Notes: generated by a model from the sequence alone, not told the origin. A stretch of DNA of 64,000 nucleotides from Trachythela sp. YZ-2020 (GCA_016169945.1 JADLSH010000335.1:62001-126000), one strand, 5' to 3'; positions 1 to 8,637 are shown, counted from the first letter of the stretch. Numbers and translations are program-made.

Positions 1-370
1 ACGTTTCAAGAATGCTTCTTTACAAGTTATTAGCAGAGACAATGAACTGGTCATTAGAATTTGGTTTGATGCTTTTTATGATAAAAGGTACGGCGACAGG
101 CGCCTCATTAGCTCAGTGGTTAGAGCATTGGCCATATACACCAGGGCTCCAGAATTCGAGTCTCTGATGAGTCTAATTGCTAAACCATTATCTAAATTCT
201 AACTATGGAATATAGTGTCATAAACTTCATGGCCCAAACTTTATTCCATGGAATAAATATTCTTCTATTGGATATGAATTTCAAATTTCTTGACCTGTTC
301 TTTCACAAATTTAATTTATAAAATTCGAAATAAAATTTGTATATAAATAATCTCATTGAAAGAAACTGCT
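1..370 (+). repeat. End of an array unit (I module and 3' spacer), cut by a retroelement
   Basis: Holds the I-module tRNA-like sequence and its AT-rich 3' spacer. The spacer lacks the stretch between the GAAATT and GGAATAAA blocks found in most copies. The same deletion is present near 53.87 kb, which makes that copy the closest relative in the window. The spacer stops at 370, where the split-direct-repeat element begins, and resumes at 5540. Confidence 0.85.
102..174 (+). pseudogene. I-module tRNA-like sequence (Thr body, TAT in the anticodon position)
   Basis: Reference description for all 37 I modules. Acceptor GCCTCAT/ATGAGTC, D arm GCTC-AGTGGTTA-GAGC and T loop TTCGAGT are tRNA-like, and the A box (TAGCTCAGTGG) and B box (TTCGAGTC) look intact. 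The anticodon arm is TTGGC-CATATAC-ACCAG: the closing pair is C:A and position 33 is A instead of the near-universal U. Reading 34-36 as TAT would give Ile, but the rest of the body matches the neighbouring tRNA-Thr. No T run follows closely. It is probably a transcribable tRNA relic, not a working tRNA. A scanner may call it tRNA-Ile(TAT). Confidence 0.65.
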
Positions 371-452
371 CTATTCTAAGTGTAACCATGCGTAACATAG
401 GGTATAAAAGACTGAGTCTACATTCACTCTGGGTCAGTTTGTTAAACGAGAC
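371..452 (+). repeat. A1 terminal repeat of the split-direct-repeat element
   Basis: Same 82 bases as 4590-4671, from CTATTCTAAG to TTAAACGAGAC. It carries a TATA box and probably the start of the element's transcript. The first four bases (CTAT) are shared with the host target site. Confidence 0.85.
401..410 (+). promoter_or_regulatory. TATA box in the A1 repeat
   Basis: GGTATAAAAG sits about 70 bases before the gag-like ATG at 478. The spacing suits RNA polymerase II initiation near 430-435. The same box recurs in A2. Confidence 0.6.
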
Positions 453-477
453 TCCGGGTGTCACTCTATTCTTGGAC

Positions 478-609
478 ATGGCCGAACCCGTAGACGTACC
501 AGTCGTTTTTCCACGACAGCTACCTAATCCAGCTCCAGACGAGAACCCACCAGCAGTTGAAGTGGGACAGCACGAGGCCGAACCTCAGCCTCAGGCACAG
601 CCAGTACAG
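478..609 (+). CDS. gag-like protein, exon 1 (44 codons)
   Basis: Starts at the first ATG after the TATA box. The product opens MAEPVDVPVVFPRQLP and is rich in Pro, Gln and Glu, with no recognised domain. It ends in phase 0 at CAG, followed by a consensus splice donor GTATGT at 610. The open frame runs on without a visible domain to 828, but the donor and the matching acceptor at 3375 favour a spliced gene. Its neighbour is exon 2, which carries the zinc knuckle. The first-exon assignment is an inference. Confidence 0.5.
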
Positions 610-3375
610 GTATGTTGTTGTTTCAAGAAGTGTTTACGTGCACTTTGGGATCTTTGTTGCCTGTGTGAGGCTGCTCGGCACGTGTATCTTGTATTTTTCT
701 TGGTTTATGCTTTGCGTTTCGAATCGGCCAGGCGTTTGTTCAATTCAGGGCGATCGGACGCCTATCGAAGTGAAAATTTTCAGGCGCTAGGTCATGTCTT
801 TGGTCTTGTAAGCACATTACGCAATTGACTTAAGCTGTTCCGCTTCGCTCTCCTGCTATCTCGGCGAAGCCCATGCGTATCGTATAGTAAAATATTTGTT
901 TGATTTGGCCTTACCTTAGTGTGTTAGTCTTGCGGTAATTTACTCTGCGAGCGAAACACGGTTTTTCCAGTTTGTTACGACCATTTGTGCAGATAGTTGG
1001 ATAATACAGTGTGCAGTATATCAGTATTCTAATGGATTGTAGCTGCGTGTTTACGCATTTTACATACATGGGTTTAGTTATGCTTGGTTGAATCGTTCAT
1101 TTTCTGTACCTTTTTGCAATAAGTGAGTCGGGTTCCTTTCACATGAATCATGGGTTTCATGTTTCATCTCCCGCTACAGTTAAGAACCACGATCCGTTGT
1201 CTAGCCGTAAGGGCCGCCCCGGTCGTGCCTCAGTGCTAGTTGAGTGTTGTTCAGTTTAATTTGCGATGGGTCGTGAACATAGTTTATTGGGTTACGGCCA
1301 ATTTACGGTTGTGTATGAAAAAAGTGTATTGGTTGTGGCCAATTTACAACTGTGCATGAAAGTATAATGTATTGGTTGAGGCCAATTTACAGTTGTGTAT
1401 GAATACAGTGTATTGGTTGTGGCCAATTTACAACTGTGCATGAAAGTATAATGTATTGGTTGAGGCCAATTTACAGTTGTGTATGAATACAGTGTATTGG
1501 TTGTGGCCAATTTACAACTGTACATGAAAGTATAATGTATTGGTTGAGGCCAATTTACAGTTGTGTATGAATACAGTGTATTGGTTGTGGCCAATTTACA
1601 ACTGTGCATGAAAGTATAATGTATTGGTTGAGGCCAATTTACAGTTGTGTATGAATACAGTGTATTGGTTGTGACCAATTTACAACTGTGCATGAAAGTA
1701 TAATGTATTGGTTGAGGCCAATTTACAGTTGTGTATGAATACAGTGTATTGGTTGTGGCCAATTTACAACTGTGCATGAAAGTATAATGTATTGGTTGAG
1801 GCCAATTTACAGTTGTGTATGAATACAGTGTATTGGTTGTGGCCAATTTACAACTGTGCATGAAAGTATAATGTATTGGTTGAGGCCAATTTACAGTTGT
1901 GTATGAATACAGTGTATTGGTTGTGGCCAATTTACAACTGTGCATGAAAGTATAATGTATTGGTTGAGGCCAATTTACAGTTGTGTATGAATACAGTGTA
2001 TTGGTTGTGGCCAATTTACAACTGTGTATAAGTATAATGTATTGGTTGAGGCCAATTTACAGTTGTGTATGAATACAGTGTATTGGTTGTGGCCAATTTA
2101 CAACTGTGCATGAAAGTATAATGTATTGGTTGAGGCCAATTTACAGTTGTGTATGAATACAGTGTATTGGTTGTGGCCAATTTACAACTGTGCATGAAAG
2201 TATAATATATTGGTTGAGGCCAATTTACAGTTGTGTATGAATACAGTGTATTGGTTGTGGCCAATTTACAACTGTGCATGAAAGTATAATGTATTGGTTG
2301 AGGCCAATTTACAGTTGTGTATGAATACAGTGTATTGGTTGTGGCCAATTTACAACTGTGCATGAAAGTATAATGTATTGGTTGAGGCCAATTTACAGTT
2401 GTGTATGAATACAGTGTATTGGTTGTGGCCAATTTACAACTGTGTATAAGTATAATGTATTGGTTGAAGCCAATTTACAGTTGTGTATGAATACAGTGTA
2501 TTGGTTGTGGCCAATTTACAACTGTGCATGAAAGTATAATGGATTGGTTGAGGCCAATTTAGAGTTGTGTATAAATAAAGTGTCTTGGTTGAGGCCAATT
2601 TACAACTATGTATGGAAGTATAATGTATTGGCTGTGGCCAATTTACAGCTGGGAACCAATATTAATAGTGTATTGGGTATGAAAATCATGTGTTCGTTGA
2701 GGCCAATATTTGGTCCTATATTAGTCTATCATATACTGTATTGGTTCAGACCATTTGAAACTTTGAACGTAAATAACGTGTGTTTGCCGCCAGTTTACAT
2801 ATTGGTATATGAGTACCATGTACTTGGTGAGAGCAATTTTTCAAATTGTGTAGACGTTCAATTGGTGCGGCTGTTTACAGTCATGAATATATTGTATTGA
2901 ATGGTTGAGCCTAATTAAAGCTGGGCATGCGTTTCACGCTTTGTTTGAGGCAACATTGTAATGGTATTTGAATATCTGAGTTATAACAGTTGTTTTACTT
3001 TTGAGTTGATGTTAATTTTCTTTGGGGACCCGTTGAATTAATTCGTGAATTGTTGAATTAATTCGTGGAATTAATTAGTGCCTTTGTCGTTGGTTAACTA
3101 CGGCCACTTTTGGTTTATGTTTGGCTGTTGGATTCCTTATCGTTATCTACCGGTTTCTTGAGGCTAATTCCTAACTTAATTATATGTACATCGATAGTTA
3201 CAATTTTAGTTGTGTGTGCATAGTGCTTATTGGTTACGGCAATTTTCTCGTTTTGGATTTGGCATGATTTAGGTATGGTTTTTAGACCAGTTTTAACAGC
3301 GTTGCCATGGCTGGTGGGGAGCCGTACTATGAGTTTATGTACATTAAGCTATAGCGTGGGTTTTCCTCTTCTTAG
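610..3375 (+). other. Putative intron of the gag-like gene, filled by a minisatellite
   Basis: Donor CAG|GTATGT at 609/610; acceptor after a pyrimidine-rich TTTTCCTCTTCTTAG at 3375. Both joins are phase 0. The intron is 2766 bases, about half of it the 84-bp minisatellite. Apart from that array and its worn edges I see nothing coding in it. Introns in retroelement gag genes are unusual, so an alternative is that the minisatellite invaded a gene whose two halves only look spliced. Confidence 0.4.
1283..2660 (+). repeat. 84-bp minisatellite, made of two unlike 42-bp halves, about 16 copies
   Basis: Each 84-bp unit joins two 42-bp halves that share TATTGGTTG-GGCCAATTTACA. One half continues with AACTGTGCATGAAAG and the other with GTTGTGTATGAATAC, so ACAACTGT and ACAGTTGT alternate as inverted partners. 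Each half carries a CCAAT box. The two short variants (TGTGTATAAG near 2030 and 2448) lie about 420 bases apart, which suggests copying in blocks of five units. Copies are uniform in the middle and worn at both ends, with relics to about 3240. Because 84 is a multiple of three, long frames stay open on the minus strand; these are not genes. Confidence 0.95.
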
Positions 3376-3899
3376 ATTGAGGAACAACTAAGGGTTTTGA
3401 AAGAAGTGGTCCAGACCTTAAGAGCAGATCGTTCTCCGTCGGAAGGAGTGGATGCTGCATTACAATTTGTCCGCCAGCTTGCTTTGGCTCCTCTCAGGCT
3501 TCGGGATCCGACGATATGATTGCCTCAGCACTTCAAACCTTAGCTGACCAGGCAAGGTGTGCAGAAAATCCAAAGGCGGCCGAATTTGAAGCCATTTTGC
3601 GCCATGCCAGACGAGGCCGTTTGATTTATTGGTCAGAGTATGGGGAGCTAATCATCAGGTTGATTGGCACAAAAGAAGAGATTGTTGTTGCGTGAACCAT
3701 CGCAAAGATGACGAGGAACACCAGTCGACAGACTCCAGCCCACCCATATTGTCGCCAGACTAGAGGTCGAGGGCTTGGTTGGCGTTCAGGTCGCGGTGGT
3801 GCGAATCCTGCAACATCAGTGTGTTTTAATTGTGGCCATACTTGTCATTTCCAACGACATTGCCCGGCGCGAAATTCCAACGCTTACTTTGAACATTAG
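3376..3899 (+). pseudogene. gag-like gene, exon 2, broken; C-terminal CCHC zinc knuckle
   Basis: From the acceptor the phase-0 frame runs 47 codons and hits TGA at 3517. The reading continues in another frame from 3516, stops at an in-frame TGA (3693), then runs on in that frame to TAG at 3897. The last part has an Arg/Gly-rich stretch (TRGRGLGWRSGRGG) followed by CFNCGHTCHFQRHC. That is a CX2CX4HX4C zinc knuckle, typical of retroelement Gag nucleocapsid (nucleic-acid binding). One frameshift and one stop mean it is not translated whole as it stands. Confidence 0.65.
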
Positions 3900-4521
3900 T
3901 GTGTGTCATTCAGGAATTGTAACGTTTTTGTTGACAATATATTCTTGATCATTTGCCTGTGGCTTATTTTCCATTTGGCTATGGGTGGTTTTTGTTGATG
4001 AGAGTATTGGAGTGCTTGTTTTTGTTGAGATTACGCTTTATAATAGGGCGACATACATCCTCCTTAATGCATTAGGTTGGTATTTTAATTTCTGCGTCTG
4101 CACATGATTGTATTGATTGAGTTGGCCTGGTTCTGCCGGCACCGTCATGTCGAATGGTTGGGCTGCAGTTTTGGTTGTTGTTTATTTTCCCCTACCTGTA
4201 CATTTTGCCTAAAACATCCGTACACGTTGGATAAGGAATCTTCCTCTGCAAGTTTTGACTTAATCCAGCAAGATTTCCGTGGGACGAATTTTTTCCTTTG
4301 TGTTTCTCCTCGCCATTGCTGGACCTAGGTGCGGGCTTTCTACAGCCTCGTATGCCCCGCGAGGGGTTGCCTAGGGCCGACAATGGAGTGGGCGAACTCA
4401 AAGAAAGTTTTGGGTTATGAGGTTTTGGTATGGGTTTAAGTTACGGGTAGTGGTTAGGTTTGTATGGGTGAGATGAGGCCCAGCCTCAAATTACAATCCT
4501 AATCCGTATAGTCCGGCGACA
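3900..4521 (+). other. Internal retroelement sequence with no recognised gene
   Basis: Lies between the gag-like remnant and B1, where a polymerase gene would be expected in a full element. I see only short chance frames here, and no motif of reverse transcriptase, RNase H or tyrosine recombinase. Confidence 0.5.
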
Positions 4522-4593
4522 GGGCTCGCATTTCCCATAACTCTCTTCCTGTAAGCCTATGGAAGCATTGTTGCAGTTAGAATAGATTACTAT
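4522..4593 (+). repeat. B1 repeat of the split-direct-repeat element
   Basis: Matches 5468-5539, from GGGCTCGCATTTCCC to GATTACTAT. It runs directly into A2, which makes the B1A2 junction from which such elements rebuild their ends. Confidence 0.85.
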
Positions 4594-4671
4594 TCTAAGT
4601 GTAACCATGCGTAACATAGGGTATAAAAGACTGAGTCTACATTCACTCTGGGTCAGTTTGTTAAACGAGAC
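4590..4671 (+). repeat. A2 repeat of the split-direct-repeat element
   Basis: Second copy of A1 with the same TATA box. It overlaps B1 by the four bases CTAT, the presumed crossover core. Confidence 0.85.
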
Positions 4672-4839
4672 GCTCTTGGGTACGGCGTGATTGACCTAAC
4701 GGGGGAAGGTTATAATATTGGCTGTTGTTTATTGTCCATATAATCTTTAGTTTAGTTTGATGTAGTGTTTGTTTTTCTGTTATTTTTTTTGGGGGGGGGG
4801 TGCTTTCGTTTCACTCCCACCCTCCCCTCCCCAACGACT
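4672..4839 (+). other. A2-B2 interval, left part; T8-G10 homopolymer run
   Basis: Non-coding. Contains a T run followed by a G run near 4782-4800. The last nine bases (CCAACGACT, 4831-4839) recur just after the nested element. Confidence 0.5.
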
Positions 4840-5429
4840 AGGCACAGACAGATTGTTCTAGTAAATTGCGAAAAAGTTGCTCAAAAAAATCCGAAAAGTT
4901 GCTCCAACACTAAAAAGTTGCTAAAAATGGAACAAGTTGCTGCCAAAGTCGGGAAAAATGCTCCTAAAATTTAGTATTTTCCGCACAGAAATTGACTGGT
5001 TGTCTGCTTTATTTGCTTATATTTACAATAATACACATTTGACATCATGAATGACTGTATTTCAAACTTCAACGAGCATGTACAGTATTCGGTATTTTAT
5101 ATCACAGGTTTTATGCGCTCAATACAAACAACACTTAACAAGTGTTCACACTTCACAGGAACTGTAATGAGAAAATTAATGGGAGTTCAATCTCAGTTTC
5201 AACAGTTCCTCGCTTGATGATGATGCGTCCGCCATATTTTAAATATTCATTTTGTGAATGCTGGAATAAATTAAATTGGCCTCTCATAGAGCCCAGGCCC
5301 CGGCCGGCCATACTTTTGCTAAAGTATGCACATTTTAGGGAAAGTTGCTCGAAGTTGCTCGTTTGCCAAAAAGTTGCTCAAAATTCAAAAAGTTGCCAAA
5401 AGGTTGCCGAGCACAATCTGTCTGTGCCT
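4840..5429. mobile_element. Nested non-autonomous DNA element, terminal inverted repeats AGGCACAGACAGATTGT
   Basis: The perfect 17-base inverted repeat lies at 4840-4856 and 5413-5429. The flanks can be read as a 9-bp duplication (CCAACGACT at 4831-4839 and 5431-5439, with one extra A) or as a TA duplication. Both ends carry AAAAGTTGCTC-type short repeats in the same orientation. No transposase is present. Family not recognised. Confidence 0.7.
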
Positions 5430-5467
5430 ACCAACGACTGGTACCTGCATCACTCTTATAGGCTTAC

Positions 5468-5539
5468 GGGCTCGCATTTCCCATAACTCTCTTCCTGTAA
5501 GCCTATGGAAGCATTGTTGCAGTTAGAATAGATTACTAT
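5468..5539 (+). repeat. B2 terminal repeat of the split-direct-repeat element
   Basis: Right end of the element. It finishes GATTACTAT, and array sequence (CTCAAAATCAACATT) resumes at 5540. Confidence 0.85.
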
Positions 5540-5588
5540 CTCAAAATCAACATTAAATCAAAAACAACAACAGGATTTGATACAATAT

Positions 5589-5596
5589 TGACGTAA
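5589..5596 (+). promoter_or_regulatory. CRE-like TGACGTAA before a Thr unit (example)
   Basis: TGACGTAA lies 56 nt before the tRNA at 5652 and at about the same distance before most Thr copies. TGACGTAA is a known bZIP (CREB/ATF-type) half-conserved site. Whether it acts here is unknown; it may only reflect repeat identity. Confidence 0.35.
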
Positions 5597-5651
5597 TAAT
5601 ACATTTGAGAATTTGCCGTTCGCAACTCATGGAACATTTAGGAACGCGACT

Positions 5652-5724
5652 GCCTCATTAGCTCAGGGGTTAGAGCACTGGTCTCGTAAACCAGGGGTCC
5701 GGAGTTCAAATCTCTGATGAGGCT
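5652..5724 (+). tRNA. tRNA-Thr (CGT)
   Basis: Reference entry for the Thr copies. Acceptor GCCTCAT/ATGAGGC, D arm GCTC-AGGGGTTA-GAGC, anticodon arm CTGGT-CTCGTAA-ACCAG with U33 and anticodon CGT, a 5-nt variable loop, a T arm with loop TTCAAAT, and discriminator T. G1:C72, C2:G71 and G35-U36 are known Thr identity features. A box (TAGCTCAGGGG) and B box (GTTCAAATC) are present; no intron, and no encoded CCA, as expected in a eukaryote. Here the T stem starts CGGAG, giving one G:U. The arm sequence closely resembles known animal tRNA-Thr. Confidence 0.85.
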
Positions 5725-5764
5725 TCAATGCCTTCAGTTGGAACGCATAACAGCTTCGTAAATA

Positions 5765-5769
5765 TTTTT
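5765..5769 (+). terminator. T5 run after a Thr unit (example of Pol III terminator)
   Basis: The first T run of four or more after the tRNA ending at 5724, about 41 nt away. The same distance holds in nearly all Thr units. Typical tRNA genes have the T run within about 20 nt, so the trailer would be long. Confidence 0.45.
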
Positions 5770-5906
5770 CCTCCAACAAATGAAAAGATTACGGTATCTC
5801 AGAATCAATGTTAAATAAAAAACAACAGGATTTGATACGATATTGACGTAATAATACATTTGAGAATTTGCCGTTCGCAACTCATGGAATATTTAGGCGC
5901 GCGACT

Positions 5907-5979
5907 GCCTCACTAGCTCAGGGGTTACAGCACTGGTCTTCTAAACCAGGGGTCCAGAGCTCAAATCTATGATGAAGCT
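5907..5979 (+). pseudogene. Thr-bodied tRNA with TCT anticodon (Arg-type)
   Basis: Reference entry for the TCT group. The anticodon arm CTGGT-CTTCTAA-ACCAG is intact and reads TCT, one base away from TGT. The D stem ends CAGC (13:22 becomes C:C), the T stem is CAGAG/CTATG (51:63 G:A), and the acceptor 3' strand ATGAAGC gives C3:A70. One mismatch in each of three stems suggests a relic, but the anticodon loop is kept. This copy also has CAC in the acceptor and CTCAAAT in the T loop. A scanner may call it tRNA-Arg(TCT). Confidence 0.6.
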
Positions 5980-6165
5980 TCAAATCCTTCAAATGAAACG
6001 CATCACAGCTTCGTAAATATTTTTCCTCCAACAAATTGAAAAGATTACGGTATCTCAGAATCAATGTTAAATCAAAAACAACAAGAGGATTTGATACGAT
6101 ATTGACGTGATAATACATTTGAGAATTTGCCGTTTGCAACTCATGGAACATTTAGGCACGCGACT

Positions 6166-6238
6166 GCCTCATTAGCTCAGGGGTTAGAGCACTGCTCTCG
6201 TAAACCAGGGGTCCAGAGTTCAAATCTCGGATGAGGCT
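6166..6238 (+). pseudogene. tRNA-Thr (CGT), worn
   Basis: Anticodon stem CTGCT/ACCAG has a C:C, and the T stem CAGAG/CTCGG has A:G. Confidence 0.55.
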
Positions 6239-6420
6239 TCAATGCCTTCAGTTGGAACGCATAACAGCTTCGTAAATATTTTTCCTCCAACAAATGAAAA
6301 GATTACGGTATCTCAGAATCAATGTTAAATCAAAAACAACAGGATTTGATACGATATTGACGTAATAATACATTTGAGAATTTGCCGTTCGTAACTCATG
6401 GAATATTTAGGCGCGCGACT

Positions 6421-6493
6421 GCCTCATTAGCTCAGGGGTTACAGCACTGGTCTTCTAAACCAGGGGTCCAGAGTTCAAATCTATGATGAAGCT
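6421..6493 (+). pseudogene. Thr-bodied tRNA, TCT anticodon
   Basis: Typical TCT-group copy with all three stem mismatches. Confidence 0.6.
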
Positions 6494-6679
6494 TCAAATC
6501 CTTCAAATGAAACGCATCACAGCTTCGTAAATATTTTTCCTCCAACAAATTGAAAAGATTACGGTATCTCAGAATCAATGTTAAATCAAAAACAACAAGA
6601 GGATTTGATACGATATTGACGTGATAATACATTTGAGAATTTGCCGTTTGCAACTCATGGAACATTTAGGCACGCGACT

Positions 6680-6752
6680 GCCTCATTAGCTCAGGGGTTA
6701 GAGCACTGGTCTCGTAAACCAGGGGTCCAGAGTTCAAATCTCTGATGAGGCT
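6680..6752 (+). tRNA. tRNA-Thr (CGT)
   Basis: Complete cloverleaf, no mismatch. Confidence 0.87.
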
Positions 6753-6937
6753 TCAATGCCTTCAGTTGGAACGCATAACAGCTTCGTAAATATTTTTCCT
6801 CCAACAAATGAAAAGATTACGGTATCTCAGAATCAATGTTAAATCAAAAACAACAACAGGATTTGATACGATATTGACGTAATAATACATTTGAGAATTT
6901 GCCGTTCGTAACTCATGGAATATTTAGGCGCGCGACT

Positions 6938-7010
6938 GCCTCATTAGCTCAGGGGTTACAGCACTGGTCTTCTAAACCAGGGGTCCAGAGTTCAAATCTA
7001 TGATGAAGCT
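6938..7010 (+). pseudogene. Thr-bodied tRNA, TCT anticodon
   Basis: TCT group. The CGT-TCT pair at 6680-7010 repeats the pair at 6166-6493, a local two-unit duplication. Confidence 0.6.
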
Positions 7011-7196
7011 TCAAATCCTTCAAATGAAACGCATCACAGCTTCGTAAATATTTTTCCTCCAACAAATTGAAAAGATTACGGTATCTCAGAATCAATGTTA
7101 AATCAAAAACAACAAGAGGATTTGATACGATATTGACGTGATAATACATTTGAGAATTTGCCGTTTGCAACTCATGGAACATTTAGGCACGCGACT

Positions 7197-7269
7197 GCCT
7201 CATTAGCTCAGGGGTTAGAGCACTGGTCTCGTAAACCAGGGGTCCAGAGTTCAAATCTCTGATGAGGCT
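7197..7269 (+). tRNA. tRNA-Thr (CGT)
   Basis: Complete cloverleaf, same as 6680-6752. Confidence 0.87.
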
Positions 7270-7451
7270 TCAATGCCTACAGTTGGAACGCATAACAGCT
7301 TCGTAAATATTTTTCCTCCAACAAATGAAAAGATTACGGTATCTCAGAATCAATGTTAAATAAAAAACAACAGAATTTGATACGATATTGACGCAATAAT
7401 ACATTTGAGAATTTGCCGTTCGCAACTCATGGAATATTTAGGCGCGCGACT

Positions 7452-7525
7452 GCCTCATTAGCTCAGGGGTTACAGCAACTGGTCTTCTAAACCAGGGGTC
7501 CAGAGTTCAAATCTATGATGAAGCT
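7452..7525 (+). pseudogene. Thr-bodied tRNA, TCT anticodon, 1-base insertion
   Basis: TCT group with an extra A between the D arm and the anticodon stem (GCAACTGG). The same insertion recurs at 12848. Confidence 0.6.
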
Positions 7526-7711
7526 TCAAATCCTTCAAATGAAACGCATCACAGCTTCGTAAATATTTTTCCTGCAACAAATTGAAAAGATTACGGTATC
7601 TCAGAATCAATGTTGAATCAAAAACAACAAGAGGATTTGATACGATATTGACTAGATAATACATTTGAGAATTTGCCGTTTGCAACTCATGGAACATTTT
7701 GGCACGCGAAT

Positions 7712-7784
7712 GCCTCATTAGCTCAGGGGTTAGAGCACTGGTCTAGTAAACCAGGGGTCCAGAGTTCAAATCTCTGATGAGGCT
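7712..7784 (+). tRNA. tRNA-Thr (AGT)
   Basis: Reference entry for the AGT copies: anticodon arm CTGGT-CTAGTAA-ACCAG, all stems paired. A34 would be edited to inosine and read ACT, ACC and ACA. AGT copies are always the last Thr unit before an A-module header, and their 5' flank reads CACGCGAAT instead of CACGCGACT. Confidence 0.88.
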
Positions 7785-7825
7785 TCAATACCTTCAAATG
7801 AAATCCCATCACAGCTTCGTAACTA

Positions 7826-7830
7826 TTTTT
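7826..7830 (+). terminator. T5 run after the AGT unit (example)
   Basis: CTATTTTTCC, about 42 nt after the tRNA end. AGT units have CTATTTTT where the others have AATATTTTT. Confidence 0.4.
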
Positions 7831-7887
7831 CCTCCCACAATTTGAAAAGAATATCAAAACATTATTTCCGTCATGCGCCAATAACTG

Positions 7888-7959
7888 AGCGTCACGTGAG
7901 ATTTGAACTCACGACTTTTTGTTTGCGAGACTACTGCTCTGTCCCTGATCTAATGAGGC
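7888..7959 (-). pseudogene. A-module antisense tRNA-like sequence (CGC in anticodon position)
   Basis: Reference entry for the A modules. Read on the minus strand: acceptor GCCTCAT/GTGACGC (one C:C), D arm GATC-AGGGACA-GAGC, anticodon arm GTAGT-CTCGCAA-ACAAA (two mismatches, U33 present, anticodon CGC, nominally Ala), T arm GTGAG-TTCAAAT-CTCAC fully paired. The T arm and B box are strong; the D and anticodon stems are weak. It opens each higher-order unit and points away from the I module. Likely a tRNA relic that could keep Pol III binding. Confidence 0.6.
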
Positions 7960-8146
7960 ACAATCTCTGAAGACAAATCTATAAGCAAAAATCTTGATTC
8001 ACTTAATTTGCAACAGACGGATAGTATTATAGGACTAGGTGGCCAACGTTTCAAGAATGCTTCTTTACAAGTTATTAGCAGAGACAATGAACTGGTCATT
8101 AGAATTTGGTTTGATGCTTTTTATGATAAAAGGTAGGGCGACAGGC

Positions 8147-8219
8147 GTATCATTAGCTCAGTGGTTAGAGCATTGGCCATATACACCAGGGCTCCAGAAT
8201 TCGAGTCTCTGAAGAGTCT
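8147..8219 (+). pseudogene. I-module tRNA-like (TAT)
   Basis: Acceptor worn on both strands (GTATCAT/AAGAGTC). Confidence 0.6.
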
Positions 8220-8564
8220 AATTGCTAAACCATTATCTAAATTCTAACTATGGGATATAGTGTCATAAACTTCATGGCCCAAACTTTATTCCATGGAATA
8301 AATATTCTTCTATTCGAAATGAATTTCTAATTTCTTGACCTGTACTTTCAAAAATTTAATTTAGAAAATTCGAAATTTTCATTTGGAATTGCTAGTTAAG
8401 GTTTGGAATAAAATTTGTATATAAATAATCTCATTGCCAGAAACTGCTGTATCTCAAAATCAACATTAAATCAAAAACAACAACAGGATTTGATACGATA
8501 TTGACGTAATAATACATTTGAGAATTTCCCGTTCGCAACTCATGGAACATTTAGGCATGCGACG

Positions 8565-8637
8565 GCCTCATTAGCTCAGGGGTTAGAGCACTGGTCTTGT
8601 AAACCAGGGGTCCAGAGTTCAAATCTATGATGAGGCT
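8565..8637 (+). tRNA. tRNA-Thr (TGT), one T-stem mismatch
   Basis: TGT anticodon arm CTGGT-CTTGTAA-ACCAG. T stem CAGAG/CTATG has one G:A. All else is paired. Confidence 0.7.

Larger units (their letters stand above)
371..5539 (+). mobile_element. Degraded retroelement with split direct repeats (A1 - gag - B1 A2 - B2)
   Basis: An 82-bp repeat occurs at 371-452 (A1) and 4590-4671 (A2). A 72-bp repeat occurs at 4522-4593 (B1) and 5468-5539 (B2), and B1 runs directly into A2. This A1...B1A2...B2 plan is the split direct repeat of Ngaro/PAT-type tyrosine-recombinase retroelements (established knowledge); ordinary LTR elements do not have it. The inside keeps only a gag-like gene. I see no reverse transcriptase, RNase H or recombinase, so this copy is non-autonomous or internally deleted. 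A2 and B2 are pushed apart mainly by a nested inverted-repeat element. Both outer edges carry CTAT, and the empty site (GCTCTATCTC) is visible at about 53920. Confidence 0.75.

Noticed and set aside
102..174. Functional tRNA-Ile (TAT)
   Set aside because: No U33, a C:A closing pair in the anticodon stem, a Thr-like body, and often an acceptor mismatch. Kept as a tRNA-like relic.
1292..2432. Long minus-strand frames with a 28-residue repeat (MATTNTLYSYTTVNWPQPIHY...)
   Set aside because: A direct result of the 84-bp period of the minisatellite; the repeat protein follows the DNA period exactly and has no flanking gene structure.
371..5539. Ordinary LTR retrotransposon
   Set aside because: The two direct repeats are not at both outer ends: A occurs at the left end and inside, B inside and at the right end. 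That is a split direct repeat. No integrase and no clear target duplication.
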